The notes under the pieces were generated by a model. That model was not told the DNA's origin and ran no database searches. It saw nothing but the letters and a program-made list of their open reading frames with translations. Below are positions 55,558 through 64,000 of a stretch of 64,000 nucleotides of DNA, piece after piece. The position numbers were made by a program, and so were the translations under genes. The stretch comes from UBA5069 sp963773745 (GTDB lineage: Bacteria; Chloroflexota; Anaerolineae; Caldilineales; Caldilineaceae): assembly GCA_963773745.1 (NCBI GenBank), contig CAVZCL010000005.1, forward strand, positions 558,001 through 622,000, read 5' to 3'. How positions within the stretch are numbered: the first letter of the stretch is position 1; the number at the start of each line of letters is the position of its first letter.

Positions 55558-57058
55558 TTACCCCCGCGGCAAATCCACGTGAAACGTGGCGCCCTGGGCC
55601 GGGGCGCTTTCCACGCTGATGCGGCCGCCCTGCGCCTCCACCAGCGCACGCGCAATGGCGAGCCCCAGCCCCGCGCCTGCGGTTAGCTCACTCAGCGCAG
55701 AGTCGCGCGCACGGTCGCGCTCGGCCCGGTAGAAGCGGTCGAAGATGTGGGGCAGGTCGGCAGGCGCAATGCCCGGACCGCTGTCACGCACGGTGAGGCG
55801 CACGAGCGCGCCGCCCCTGTTTTGCTCAACCGGAGCATTGCGCAGCACGCAGCGCGACCTCCCCGCCGGGTGGGCTGTGGCGCAGAGCGTTGCCCACCAG
55901 GTTGTGGAGCACCTGCTGCAGCCGCTCGGGATCGGCCGTCAGGATGAGTTCCGGCGGCGCGTCAACTCGAATGGCCAAACCGCGCTGCTCGGCTACGGGG
56001 CGGAAGCGGTCGGCGAGGGCGTTGAGCACCTGCGCCGCGTCGAGGCGCTCGGTGGTCAGCCGCAGCCGGTGCGCCTCGGCCTGCGCCACGTCGTGCAGGT
56101 CGGTGACAATGCGTGTGAGCAGGCGCGTCTCATCGTAGATCGTTTGCACCTCGGCGCGGTCAAGGGGATAGACGCCGTCGAGCATAGCCTGGAGGTTGCC
56201 CTGCACCACGCTGAGGGGAGTGCGCAGTTCGTGCGCAATGTCGGCCACAAGACGCTGGCGCAGCAGTTCCTGCTCCTCCAATGCGGCGGCCATGGCGTTG
56301 ACCCCTGTGGCGAGCCGCCCTATTTCGTCGCGGCTCTGGCTGGCGACGCGCGCGGTTAAATCGCCCTGGCGAATGCGCGCCACGGTCTGCTCAACACGCT
56401 GGAGGGGGCGCAGAATGCTGGCAGCCAGCAGTGCGCCGGCGGCCAGCGCCACCAGCCCGGCGGCCAGCGCGGCCAGCAGCACGGCGCGGTTCACCTCACC
56501 CACAAAGGCTTCGCCCGCCTCCGTCATGCCCGAAGGCTGCAGCAGCGGCGCGAGCACGGCCACAGTTTCGCCCGCGACCAGAACGGGGATGGCCAGCGCC
56601 AGCGCCTGGCTGTTGACTGCCGTACCCGTGGCCGTCAGCGGCTCGCCCGATTCCGGATCCACCAGCGAATAAACGTGGCTGCGCCCCATCATCGCCTGGC
56701 GGCCGCGGCCTGTGTTGATGCCCATGCGCCCCTGGCCGCCTTGACCACTAGCCGCTGTTCCACCTTGCATCCCCGACTGCATCCCCGACTGCATCCCCGA
56801 CTGCATGCCCGACTGCATCATCGTGCCCGGGCCCGGCAGCGCATCGTCCAGCCACGCCTGAATCTCCTCCCACGATGCCCCCTCGGCGCGGCGTGCGCCG
56901 GCCTCCAGCGCCAGCGGCGTCGCCTGCTGTTCGAGAATGCCCTCGGCGTAGCCCTGTGCGGCCGCGCCGGCGCCGCGGCTGGCGAGGATGCCCGCCGTGG
57001 CCAGCGCCACCGCCACCGCCAGCACAAGCGTTACCATCACCTTGCCGAAGAGATTCAT
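55558..57058 (-). CDS. Sensor histidine kinase with Met-Gln-Ser-Gly repeat, one frame break
   Basis: About 500 aa joined. TM1 at residues 7-28, an extracytoplasmic domain (about 30-190), TM2 (about 192-215), HAMP (PLQRVEQTVARIRQGDLTAR), HisKA with phospho-acceptor His276 in DIAHELRTPLSVVQ, and HATPase: N-box HNLVGNALRHSPPGG, then after a +1 break near 55848 RDSGPGIAPADLPHIFDRFY and GAGLGLAIARALVEAQGG. Odd: residues 80-99 hold MMQSGMQSGMQSGMQSGMQG, encoded by a perfect tandem repeat of 12 bp, in the sensor domain. Met clusters bind Cu(I)/Ag(I) in other proteins, so metal sensing is a hypothesis. Start overlaps the response-regulator stop by 4 bp. Confidence 0.85.
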
Positions 57059-57785
57059 TGCGCACCCTTGCCGCTGCGTGGCTGGGGCTGGGGCGCAAAG
57101 CGATAGCCGACACCAAAGACCGTCTCGATGAGGCGCGGGCTGCGCGGGTCCGCTTCCACCTTGCGGCGCAGATTCTTGATGTGGCTGTCGACTGTGCGCT
57201 CGAGGCTTTCGCTCTGCTCACCCAGTGCATCGGCCAGGATCTGTGCGCGGCTGAAAGGCGCGCCCGGGCGCGCGCATGAGCAGGTGCAGCACGTCGAATT
57301 CGCTGCGTGTGAGCGAGAGCGGCTCGCCCGCACGCGTCACCACGTGCGCGGCAGGGTCGAGCGTGATGTCATAGAGCGCAATCGGCGGCGCAGCGGCGGG
57401 CGGCGCATCGGCCGCGTCGCACGCGCCGCAAAATGGCCTTGACGCGCGCCGTAATCTCGCGCGGGTTGAATGGCTTGGTGACATAGTCATCGGCCCCCAG
57501 TTCAAGGCCCACAATGCGGTCAATCTCTTCGACGCGCGCAGTGAGCATGAGAATGGGGGTGGCGGCCAGTGTGGCGTCGGCGCGCACAATCCGCGTCACC
57601 TCCAGCCCGTCGCGCTGGGGCAGCATGAGGTCGAGCACCATCAGGTCGGGGCGCTCGGCGCGCAGCAAATGCAGAGCCGTGTCGCCATCACCGGCGGTGA
57701 GCACGCTAAAGCCGTCCTGCTCCAGGTAGCTGCGCACGAGGCGCACAATTTGGGGATCGTCGTCGACAACAAGGATGCGGGCCAT
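57055..57785 (-). CDS. OmpR-family response regulator, two frame breaks
   Basis: About 243 aa joined. Receiver domain: RILVVDDDPQIVRLVRSYLE, phospho-acceptor Asp in LMVLDLMLPQRDG (about residue 52), Thr in PILMLTARVEE and Lys in DDYVTKPFNPREI. Two +1 breaks (near 57415 and near 57275) separate the receiver from the winged-helix domain, which reads PLSLTRSEFDVLHLLMRAPG RAF, then SRAQILADALGEQSESLERT and VDSHIKNLRRKVEADPRSPR with the VGYRF end. All functional residues survive if the breaks are bridged. Upstream on the same strand is the Met-rich secreted protein, so all three may be one unit. Confidence 0.85.
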
Positions 57786-57881
57786 GGGAGCATCTTAGTA
57801 CAGGGTGGGTGGAACCGGGAACTGGGACTGGATGATTGAGTACTGAAGACTGAAGACCGATGACTGGCAAGGGGCAAGAGG

Positions 57882-57956
57882 TAAGTTGTAACTGGTCACT
57901 CACAACGGGGAGCTCTCCGCTATCGAAGGCTCCCCGTTACGAGTGACCAGTTACGA
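57882..57956. repeat. Inverted repeat between the Met-rich gene and the response regulator
   Basis: Arm TAACTGGTCACTCACAACGG GGAGC (within 57882-57913) pairs with GCTCCCCGTTACGAGTGACCAGTTAC (57929-57956) apart from a 2-nt bulge. A 15-nt loop separates them. It would attenuate or process a transcript running from the Met-rich gene into the two-component system. Confidence 0.7.
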
Positions 57957-57995
57957 ATGACCACTTACTACTTACATCTTGCCAGTCAGCAATTC

Positions 57996-58568
57996 TCAGT
58001 CATCAATTCCCTGCATGTTGTCACAAACGCCGTCGTCGTCGGCATCCTCAAAGAGGGGGCCATTGCCCTGGTTGAGCCCCTGGCCCTGGCCGCGCATGCC
58101 GCCCTGACCCTGCATGTTTCCCTGGCCCTGACCCTGCATGGCGCCCTGGCCCTGGCCCTGCATGTTACCCTGGTGCTGCATCATGCCGTGGCCCTGCATG
58201 GCGCCGCGCATGGAGTGCATGGCGCTGTGCATGGCGCGCGTGGCGGCGTTTCCCTGCATGTTGCCCTGGCGCTGCATGTTGCCCTGCGCCTGGCCGCGCA
58301 TCATGGTGCCTGCATTGTCGCACTGCCCATCACCGTCGGCGTCGACGAAGTTGTCGCACTGGCCGTCACCGTCGGCGTCCATGTACGCGCTGCCTGCGCC
58401 TGCACCCTGGCCCGCGCCCTGGCCGTTGCGCATGGCGTTGCCCTGGACGGGCGCTGCCGGATCGGGCGTGGTGGGCTCCTGGGCCAGCGCTGCGCCGGTT
58501 GTGAGCAGCACAAGCGCCATGGCGATCAGAAGGGCACGCCAGGTGAAAAAGGGACGTCGCTGTGTCAT
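57996..58568 (-). CDS. Secreted Met/Gln/Gly-rich protein with calcium-type DxDxDG repeats
   Basis: 190 aa. Signal peptide FTWRALLIAMALVLLTTGAALA (cleavage near residue 29). The mature chain has three DADGDGQCDN-like units (residues 64-73, 76-85 and 175-184), as in thrombospondin type 3 or EF-hand-like calcium loops, each with one Cys. Between them (about 89-165) is a Met/Gln/Gly/His-rich region with over twenty Met in motifs such as QGNMQGQGQGAMQG and MHSAMHSM, plus GHGMMQHQ. Such Met/His clusters resemble copper- and silver-binding chaperones. AGGAG precedes ATG 58568. No family is recognised. It sits upstream of the sensor kinase that has its own MQSG repeat, suggesting a functional link. 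Confidence 0.75.
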   Translation of the reverse strand: MTQRRPFFTWRALLIAMALVLLTTGAALAQEPTTPDPAAPVQGNAMRNGQGAGQGAGAGSAYMDADGDGQCDNFVDADGDGQCDNAGTMMRGQAQGNMQRQGNMQGNAATRAMHSAMHSMRGAMQGHGMMQHQGNMQGQGQGAMQGQGQGNMQGQGGMRGQGQGLNQGNGPLFEDADDDGVCDNMQGIDD

Positions 58569-59019
58569 GAGAATTCTCCTGTGAATGTGGCGCATCTGTG
58601 AAGGTGCGCCGTGAATGAAACCGATGGCCCTACTTTAGCGCCTCGATGTGGAGAAGATGTGGAGATTGCATGGAAAGCGTTTGGAAACTCGGGTATGGGG
58701 TGTCGGGTGTCGGGTGTCGGGCGTGGAAACAACAGCCCTGTGCGCAGAAGTGTTGTTCCCGACAGCCGACAGCCGGTTTTTCGCGCTTGACAGCCTCGCC
58801 GCGCCGTGATAAACCATAACACCTCCCCGCTCTCCACTCTGCGCACGTGCACACTCTGTGCACCTTTTCCCTTCCCCTGTGTCCTCCAACACAGAGCCAT
58901 TGTGCCCTGCATCCTTCATCACGCCCCGCTTTTCGATAGGATTGAAATACCCGAATCACGCACTGAAACCCCCACGAACGCCGGTCTTTATGCCCACTTT
59001 GTTCTTGAGGAGGATCCAC
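58569..59019. other. Divergent intergenic region, 451 bp
   Basis: It separates the Met-rich gene (minus) from the giant secreted protein (plus). A GTGTCGG tandem array lies at about 58701-58725, with partial reverse complements (CCGACAGCCGACAG) at about 58760-58780. I see no gene, RNA or convincing promoter in it. Confidence 0.5.
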
Positions 59020-62000
59020 ATGTTGCGAGTTTCTGAATCCGCCGGGCGTACATTCGCTGGGCGCAGCCCTGTGCGGCGCGCTGCAGCGCGCCTTGCCCAC
59101 CTGCTGCTGCTCACCCTGCTGGTGGCGGGCATGGTGCTGCCTGCCCGCGCCGTATACGCGCAGGAGGCGCCACCCGTTGCACCGGCGGCCGTGAGCGATG
59201 TGCCCATACCTGTTGTCACCGAGCAGTTCAGCGCCTACTATTTGGCAGCCGGATTGCTCTACTACTCCGACTACTGCTTCGCAGGACCCATTGCCGCGAG
59301 CGAAGGTGCCGCGAGCGAAGGCGAAGTTCCTGCTGACAGCCCACCCGCAGCCGCCCAGGCGGCGGTCGATCCCGCTTCGCTCACCGGCGCGTACCTCAAA
59401 CGGCTGCCCGTGAATGGGGGCCTGCGCAGCACCGTAGCCAGCGTCACGGGCGGCGCGCCCGACTGCTATCGCTACAAGTTGCTGACGTCCGACGCTGACG
59501 GCGTCTTCTACGATGTACGCACGGGCGACGGCTTCAACGAGCTGCCGCTGCGCATTGAGTTCCGCCCGGGCGGCACCGGTGCGCCTGTTGTCGTGGCAAA
59601 TACGACCGCGGCCACCTATCCCGTCGGCCAGCGCATGGCGTCGGACGCCACCTACATCTACTGGGCCACGCCAACCGGTGTGGTGCGGGCGCGCAAGGAC
59701 GGCACATCCACAGCGCCCGAGGTTGTGGCCGACGGCTTCGGCCCGCCTTCCAACTACATCAACGACATTCTGGTTGTGGGCAGCACCCTCTACATTGCAG
59801 CGCCCAACGGCATCTACCGCATTCCCACCAGCGGCACGGGCGCATGCCCGCAGCCGGCCGGCCCCTGCGCCGAGACAACCTTCTCCACAACCGGCGGCAC
59901 CGACCTTACCTACCACCTCTTTACCGGACTAACGATTGTCCAGCGCGCCGACCAGATCTACTGGACGGCGGGAACGGAGACAACGCGGCGCATCCGCCGC
60001 GTCAGTTGCGGCCAGTTCGCGTTGGGCTGCACCGAAGGCGACGTCTACAACGCGCCCAACGACGGGCAGAACTGGTACATCGGCCGCACGGCTTTCTACG
60101 GCAACACCATGTTCTGGCAGGACTCGAGCTACAACACAGGCAGCGGCGGCCAGCAGGGCTTCCTGCGCCGCATGACGCTGGGCAGCAGCGCGGAGATTCT
60201 CGCCTCGCCCATTAGCACCAACGCCGACCCGGTCTTTGTGGATGGCACGAATGTCTACTTCAGGGGCGCGATCTATCCTGCCTACTCGATCGACAAACTC
60301 TCTGTGCTGGCGGCGCCGCTGGCGTGGGACCTGCGCGCCGATGCGCTGGAGGTAACGCAGGGCATTCAGAACACCGCCAACGGCGCGCCGCTGATTGCCA
60401 AGAAGACGACCTACGTGCGTGGCTTTGCCGTCAATGCGCTGGGCCCGCGCGCCAACAACGTCACGGCCTGGCTCTACGGCACGCGCGGCGGCTCGCCCTT
60501 GCCCGGCTCGCCGCTCAAGCCCATCAACAACCCGCTCTCGCTCGCCGTGGGAGGCGCTTGGGACCGGGGGCGCATCAACGATGGCTGGCTCTACCAGCTG
60601 CCCGCAAGCTGGATTGGCGCGGGGCAGACGAGCTTCCGCCTGGTGGTGGACCCGGCGCACGTTTACACCGACCCAACGCCCGCCAATAACGAGCTGACGC
60701 GTGCGCTTGCCTTCCAGAGCGAAGCGCCCGCCTGCGCCATCTATGTGCCCGTACGCACAAACAACCCGAAGACCTCCACCAACATGCCTAACTTCTGGGA
60801 CATGGTGGGGCGCTTCCAGCGGCTGTGGCCCGTGCCCAATGTGATCAACTACACCACAAGCTGGCAAGCCGAAGAAGTTGAAGTCTGCTGGTGGGGGCCC
60901 TTCCCGCACCCCTGTGGCGGCCCCTTTGAACTGGACCAGGGCGCCAGCATCTCGGACTGGATACCGGACAAGGACGAGGTAATTGCCGAGCTGTGGGCAT
61001 TCAACGTCTTCAATGACGCGCCCGCATGCAACAACGCCGGCGCCTATACGCACATCATGGGCATGGTGCATCCCCAGGCGCCCACGGGCAACACTGCGGG
61101 CTACGCCAGCACCATCTCGGCGGAATCGTGGGTCAAGCTGCCGCCGGCTTCGCCGAACCCCTTCCCCAACACGTGGAACGGCATGTTCGAGAGCGGCGTC
61201 ATGGCGCAGGAGCTGGCGCACAACTACGGGCGCAAGCACATCGACTGCGGCAACCCCGGCGATGTGGATGGCGGATATCCCTACAATCCCTGCCAGATCG
61301 CACCCACCGGCCAAACGTCCTACTACGGTTTTGACACCAAGACCAAGACGCCGATTGCACCCAACGGCGCCAAGGACTTCATGACCTACTCCGGCCCTGC
61401 CTGGGTGAGCGACTATACGTGGCGCGCGATTATCAGCAAGAACGCCGCCGCTGCGGCCGCGCAGGCGGCCAGCCCCGACGCCGGCCTGATCATCTCCGCC
61501 GAAGGCACGGTCTTCGCCTCGGGTCATGTGGACACAGCCAAGGGGCTGGGCGAGCTGAACGAGACGCGCGTCCTGCCGGCAGGCAGCATGAGCAGCAGCA
61601 TGACGCAGAAGCTGCTGGCCGCGGCTGTGGCCGACTATGCGCCGGGAGCGCACGGTGCTGACGTGCAGGCTGCATCACCCGACCACGGCGGCGAGCCTGA
61701 TGTCGACGCCTATCACATTCGCCTGATTGGCCCGGGTAACACCATATTGGCCGACAAGGCTGTGACGCTGCTGCCCATTGACGACCACGATCCGGCGCGT
61801 AGCGCGCAGATCTTCGTGGCCAGCTTCGCCGCTCCCGCGGGCAATGTCCTGCGCGTGGAATTGCTGGAAAACAGCACCGTGCTTGATAGCCTCTCACCCG
61901 GGCCCAGCGCACCCATCGTCGCCATCTCGCAGCCTGCAGGCGGCACAATTGGCGACAGCATGTCCGTGGCGTGGACGGCCAGCGACCCCGATGGCGATCC

Positions 62001-63784
62001 CCTTATCTTCACACTGCAATACAGCTACGACGGCGGCACATCATGGCAGGCGCTGGCCAACGACGTGCCCAGCACGCCCGTCGGCAGCTATCAGGTCACG
62101 CTCAACGACCTGAGCGCGCTCCACGGCAGCGCGGCCAATGCCGGCCGCGTGCGCGTGATTGCGACCGACGGCTTCAACACTGCCATCGCCACGTCGCAGC
62201 CCTTCACGCTCCCCAACCGCAAGCCCGTGGCCTTCATCACCGACCCCAGCGGGCAGATCTATGACCCGCAGTCGGCAGTGACAATGCAGGGCGGCGCGAG
62301 TGACGCCGAGGATGGCGCGCTCGAAGGCGCAGCGTTGCGCTGGAAGGTAGACGCAACTGAGGTGGGCAGCGGGGCCGACGTCACGCTCATGGGCATGGCG
62401 CCCGGCGTCTATACTGCCACGCTGGAGGCGAAGGACTTGACCAACAATGTGGACGCTGTGAGCGTACCCCTGCACGTGGCCCCGCTCAGCATTCCGCTGG
62501 GCAGCGCCGCCGCCATGGACGGGGTGTGCAACGATACAACCTATGCCAGCGGCAGCCATGTGACGCTGAGCCCCTACGGCGACGCCGACGCATCGCAGGC
62601 CTCACTGCGGCTGGTGCGCGACGCCAACTATCTCTACGCCTGCTTCAGTGGCCTGAAGATTGGCGCGGCGTACCCCGGGTGCATTCGCCGGGTTGCGCTT
62701 CGACGTCAACAACAGCCGCGAGGCGCTGGCGCAGGCCACCGACTACGGCTTCTTCGTGGGCGAGGATGGCGGCTTCTATACCTATGCGGGCAACGGTGCG
62801 GGCGACTTCTCACAGCCCGGCCCGGGCGGCCTGCAGGCGCAGATCAGCGCCGACGCAAATGGCACTACATGGAGTGCCGAACTACGCATCAGCAAGAGCG
62901 TATTGGGCGGCTGGGACCACCTTGTGGGCATGAAGGCAGGTCACTACTGGGTGGGCTCCCAGGGCGATGACTATGGCTGGCCCTGGGCTGCGCCCACGGT
63001 CGCCACGTACATTGCACCCAATACGTGGGCACGCACGGCACTGGGGCTTCAGCCTGTCATCAACGCCGTATCGCCTCTGAGCATGACAGTGGGCAGCCCC
63101 ACGGTGGTCATCTCGGTGACTGGCGAAAACTTCGACCCGGGTGCGGTCATCGTCTGGAACGGCGCGCCGCTCGTGACCACTTCGAGCGCAACAGTTGCCG
63201 CCATTGTGGAGCTTGCCACGGCCGCCGAGCCAACGGCCGCGCTCTCGCTCGATGAGCAAGCGGCGGCGCAGCAGGCCGACGAGGCGCTGATTCTGGCGGG
63301 CGTCGAGCCCGCAGCCGTAGCCGAGGCGCAGACGGTTGCGGCAGTCGCCGCCACGTCGGTGCTAACGGCTGAAGTGCCCGCCGGGGCACGCGCGGCGGCA
63401 GGCGTTGGCACACTCGTTGTGCGCAACTCGGGTCCGCTTGATTCAACGCCGGTGCAGCTGGCCATCAACACAGCGGCGCCAACCATTACCAGCCTCGCGC
63501 CCGCATCAACCAAGGCGCTGGGACCGGCCTTCGTGCTCACCCTCAACGGCAGCGGCTTTGCCAATGGGGCCACGGTGCTGTGGAACGGTGTGGCGCTGCC
63601 CACAACCTTCGTCAGCGGCAACAAGCTAACGGCGCAGGTGGCGGCCGGGCTGCTGAACCCGAGCGGTCAGGTGGGCATCACCGTGCGCAATCCGTTGCCC
63701 ACGGTGGCCGACTCGAACGCGGCGCTCTTCGACGTTACGCCCAACCTGGAGCGCTTCATCTTCCTGCCGGCGGTCAAGAAGTAA
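59020..63784 (+). CDS. Giant secreted metallopeptidase-like protein with TIG domains, one frame break
   Basis: About 1,588 aa joined. Signal peptide (LAHLLLLTLLVAGMVLPARA), then propeller-like repeats (MASDATYIYWATPTGVVRAR, ILVVGSTLYIAAPNGIYRIP; about 100-440), a DALEVTQGIQNTANGAPLIA domain, and a peptidase-like region with MAQELAHNYGRKHIDCGNP (about 728-746) and DFMTYSGPAWVSDYTW, the layout HExxHxxGxxH...M-turn but with Gln for the first His. Next come Ig/PKD-like domains (PIVAISQPAGGTIGDSMSVA), a carbohydrate-type beta domain, two IPT/TIG domains (PVINAVSPLSMTVGSPTVVI and PTITSLAPASTKALGPAFVL) and the C-terminus FIFLPAVKK. A +1 break lies near 62680. GAGGAGG before ATG 59020 fixes the start. 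Peptidase activity is uncertain. Confidence 0.78.
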
Positions 63785-63812
63785 GGCAAACGGCAAGAAG
63801 TAGGGCGAACAA

Positions 63813-63894
63813 CAGTACACAGATTTTACAGACAAAGACAGATAACAACGGATTCTCTGTTGTTATCTGTCTTTGTCTGTGCAATCTGTGTACT
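63813..63894. terminator. Inverted repeat between convergent genes, 'ACACAGATTTCACAG' family, copy 4
   Basis: Arms of about 38 bp (from 63813, CAGTACACAGATTTTACAGA, and to 63894) pair with two or three mismatches and a loop of about 6 nt. Family members are at 16577-16761, 19925-20070 and 35288-35393. Three of the four copies lie at convergent gene ends. Confidence 0.8.
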
Positions 63895-63905
63895 GCTCTT
63901 TGTTG

Positions 63906-64000
63906 CTACTTCGTAATCATCGGCAGGAAGAGGCTCTCCGGCAGGTTGATCGCAAAATCAAGCTGCGTGTAGTGGCCACCCGGGTTGGCCACCAGAATGC
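63906..64000 (-). CDS. Secreted protein, C-terminal fragment ending in F-L-P motif (cut by window edge)
   Basis: The last 31 codons on the minus strand read ILVANPGGHYTQLDFAINLP and then ESLFLPMITK before TAG. The tail has the same FLPxxxK/R ending as the neighbouring giant protein (FLPAVKK) and the S8 peptidase remnant (FLPTVRR), so this is most likely another large exported protein. Nothing more can be said from the fragment. Confidence 0.6.
   Translation of the reverse strand, partial: ILVANPGGHYTQLDFAINLPESLFLPMITK

Noticed and set aside
58090..58300. Repetitive CCCTGGCCCTGCATG blocks, considered as a direct-repeat array
   Set aside because: The minus strand reads as an open Met/Gln/Gly-rich secreted protein with signal peptide and Shine-Dalgarno, which explains the repeats.

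Overview
The window is 64 kb of GC-rich, densely coding bacterial chromosome with no rRNA, tRNA, CRISPR array, prophage or IS element that I can recognise. The gene set suggests a free-living heterotrophic Chloroflexota (Anaerolineae/Caldilineae type): large secreted multidomain proteins ending in an F-L-P motif, an alpha-2-macroglobulin lipoprotein, DUF2089 plus SHOCT-like adhesin genes, a RuBisCO-like protein, galactokinases, and a YprA/MrfA-type helicase. The taxonomic call is inference from gene content and style, not from a marker gene.

Layout. 0-1.7 kb: two acyl-CoA dehydrogenases (the first cut by the window edge). 2.5-7.4 kb: a ferric-ion-type ABC transporter (lipoprotein, fused permease, ATPase). 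7.5-9.3 kb: AlaX-type editing protein and a YjbR protein. 9.8-12.4 kb: two membrane-anchored coiled-coil proteins. 12.5-14.7 kb (minus): Crp-type regulator and a LarA-like protein. 14.9-19.9 kb: guanylate kinase, rhomboid protease, 4-alpha-glucanotransferase, NUDIX hydrolase, histidine phosphatase. 20.1-25.9 kb (minus): ferritin-like protein, then a tightly overlapped set URO-D-like / galactokinase paralogue / Trm9-like methyltransferase / galactokinase. 26.2-28.9 kb (minus): DUF1998 helicase carrying an HNH module. 29.2-35.3 kb: a sugar or sugar-acid catabolic cluster (SDR, RuBisCO-like protein, SorC-type regulator, glycerol-3-phosphate-dehydrogenase-like protein, RpiB-like isomerase, iron-type alcohol dehydrogenase). 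35.4-37.5 kb (minus): unknown protein, MutY, zinc-ribbon protein. 37.9-41.2 kb: DUF4870-like protein, DUF2089 regulator plus SHOCT-like adhesin, small membrane protein. 41.4-45.9 kb: alpha-2-macroglobulin. 46.1-50.8 kb: Bax-inhibitor-like protein, DUF255 thioredoxin-fold protein, aldo/keto reductase. 50.9-55.2 kb: a decayed or badly sequenced giant S8 peptidase. 55.6-58.6 kb (minus): a Met-rich secreted protein followed by a two-component system whose sensor also has a Met repeat. 59.0-64 kb: a giant secreted metallopeptidase-like protein and the tail of another secreted protein.

Two global features stand out. First, most gaps between transcription units hold a long inverted repeat. Arms are typically 25-65 bp and often perfect. 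They fall into several word families and some are nested around one shared palindromic core. Second, about ten genes are interrupted by one or more frame breaks while their catalytic motifs stay intact across frames. Most of these breaks are +1. That pattern suggests sequencing or assembly error, or very recent decay, and those genes are described here as joined products.
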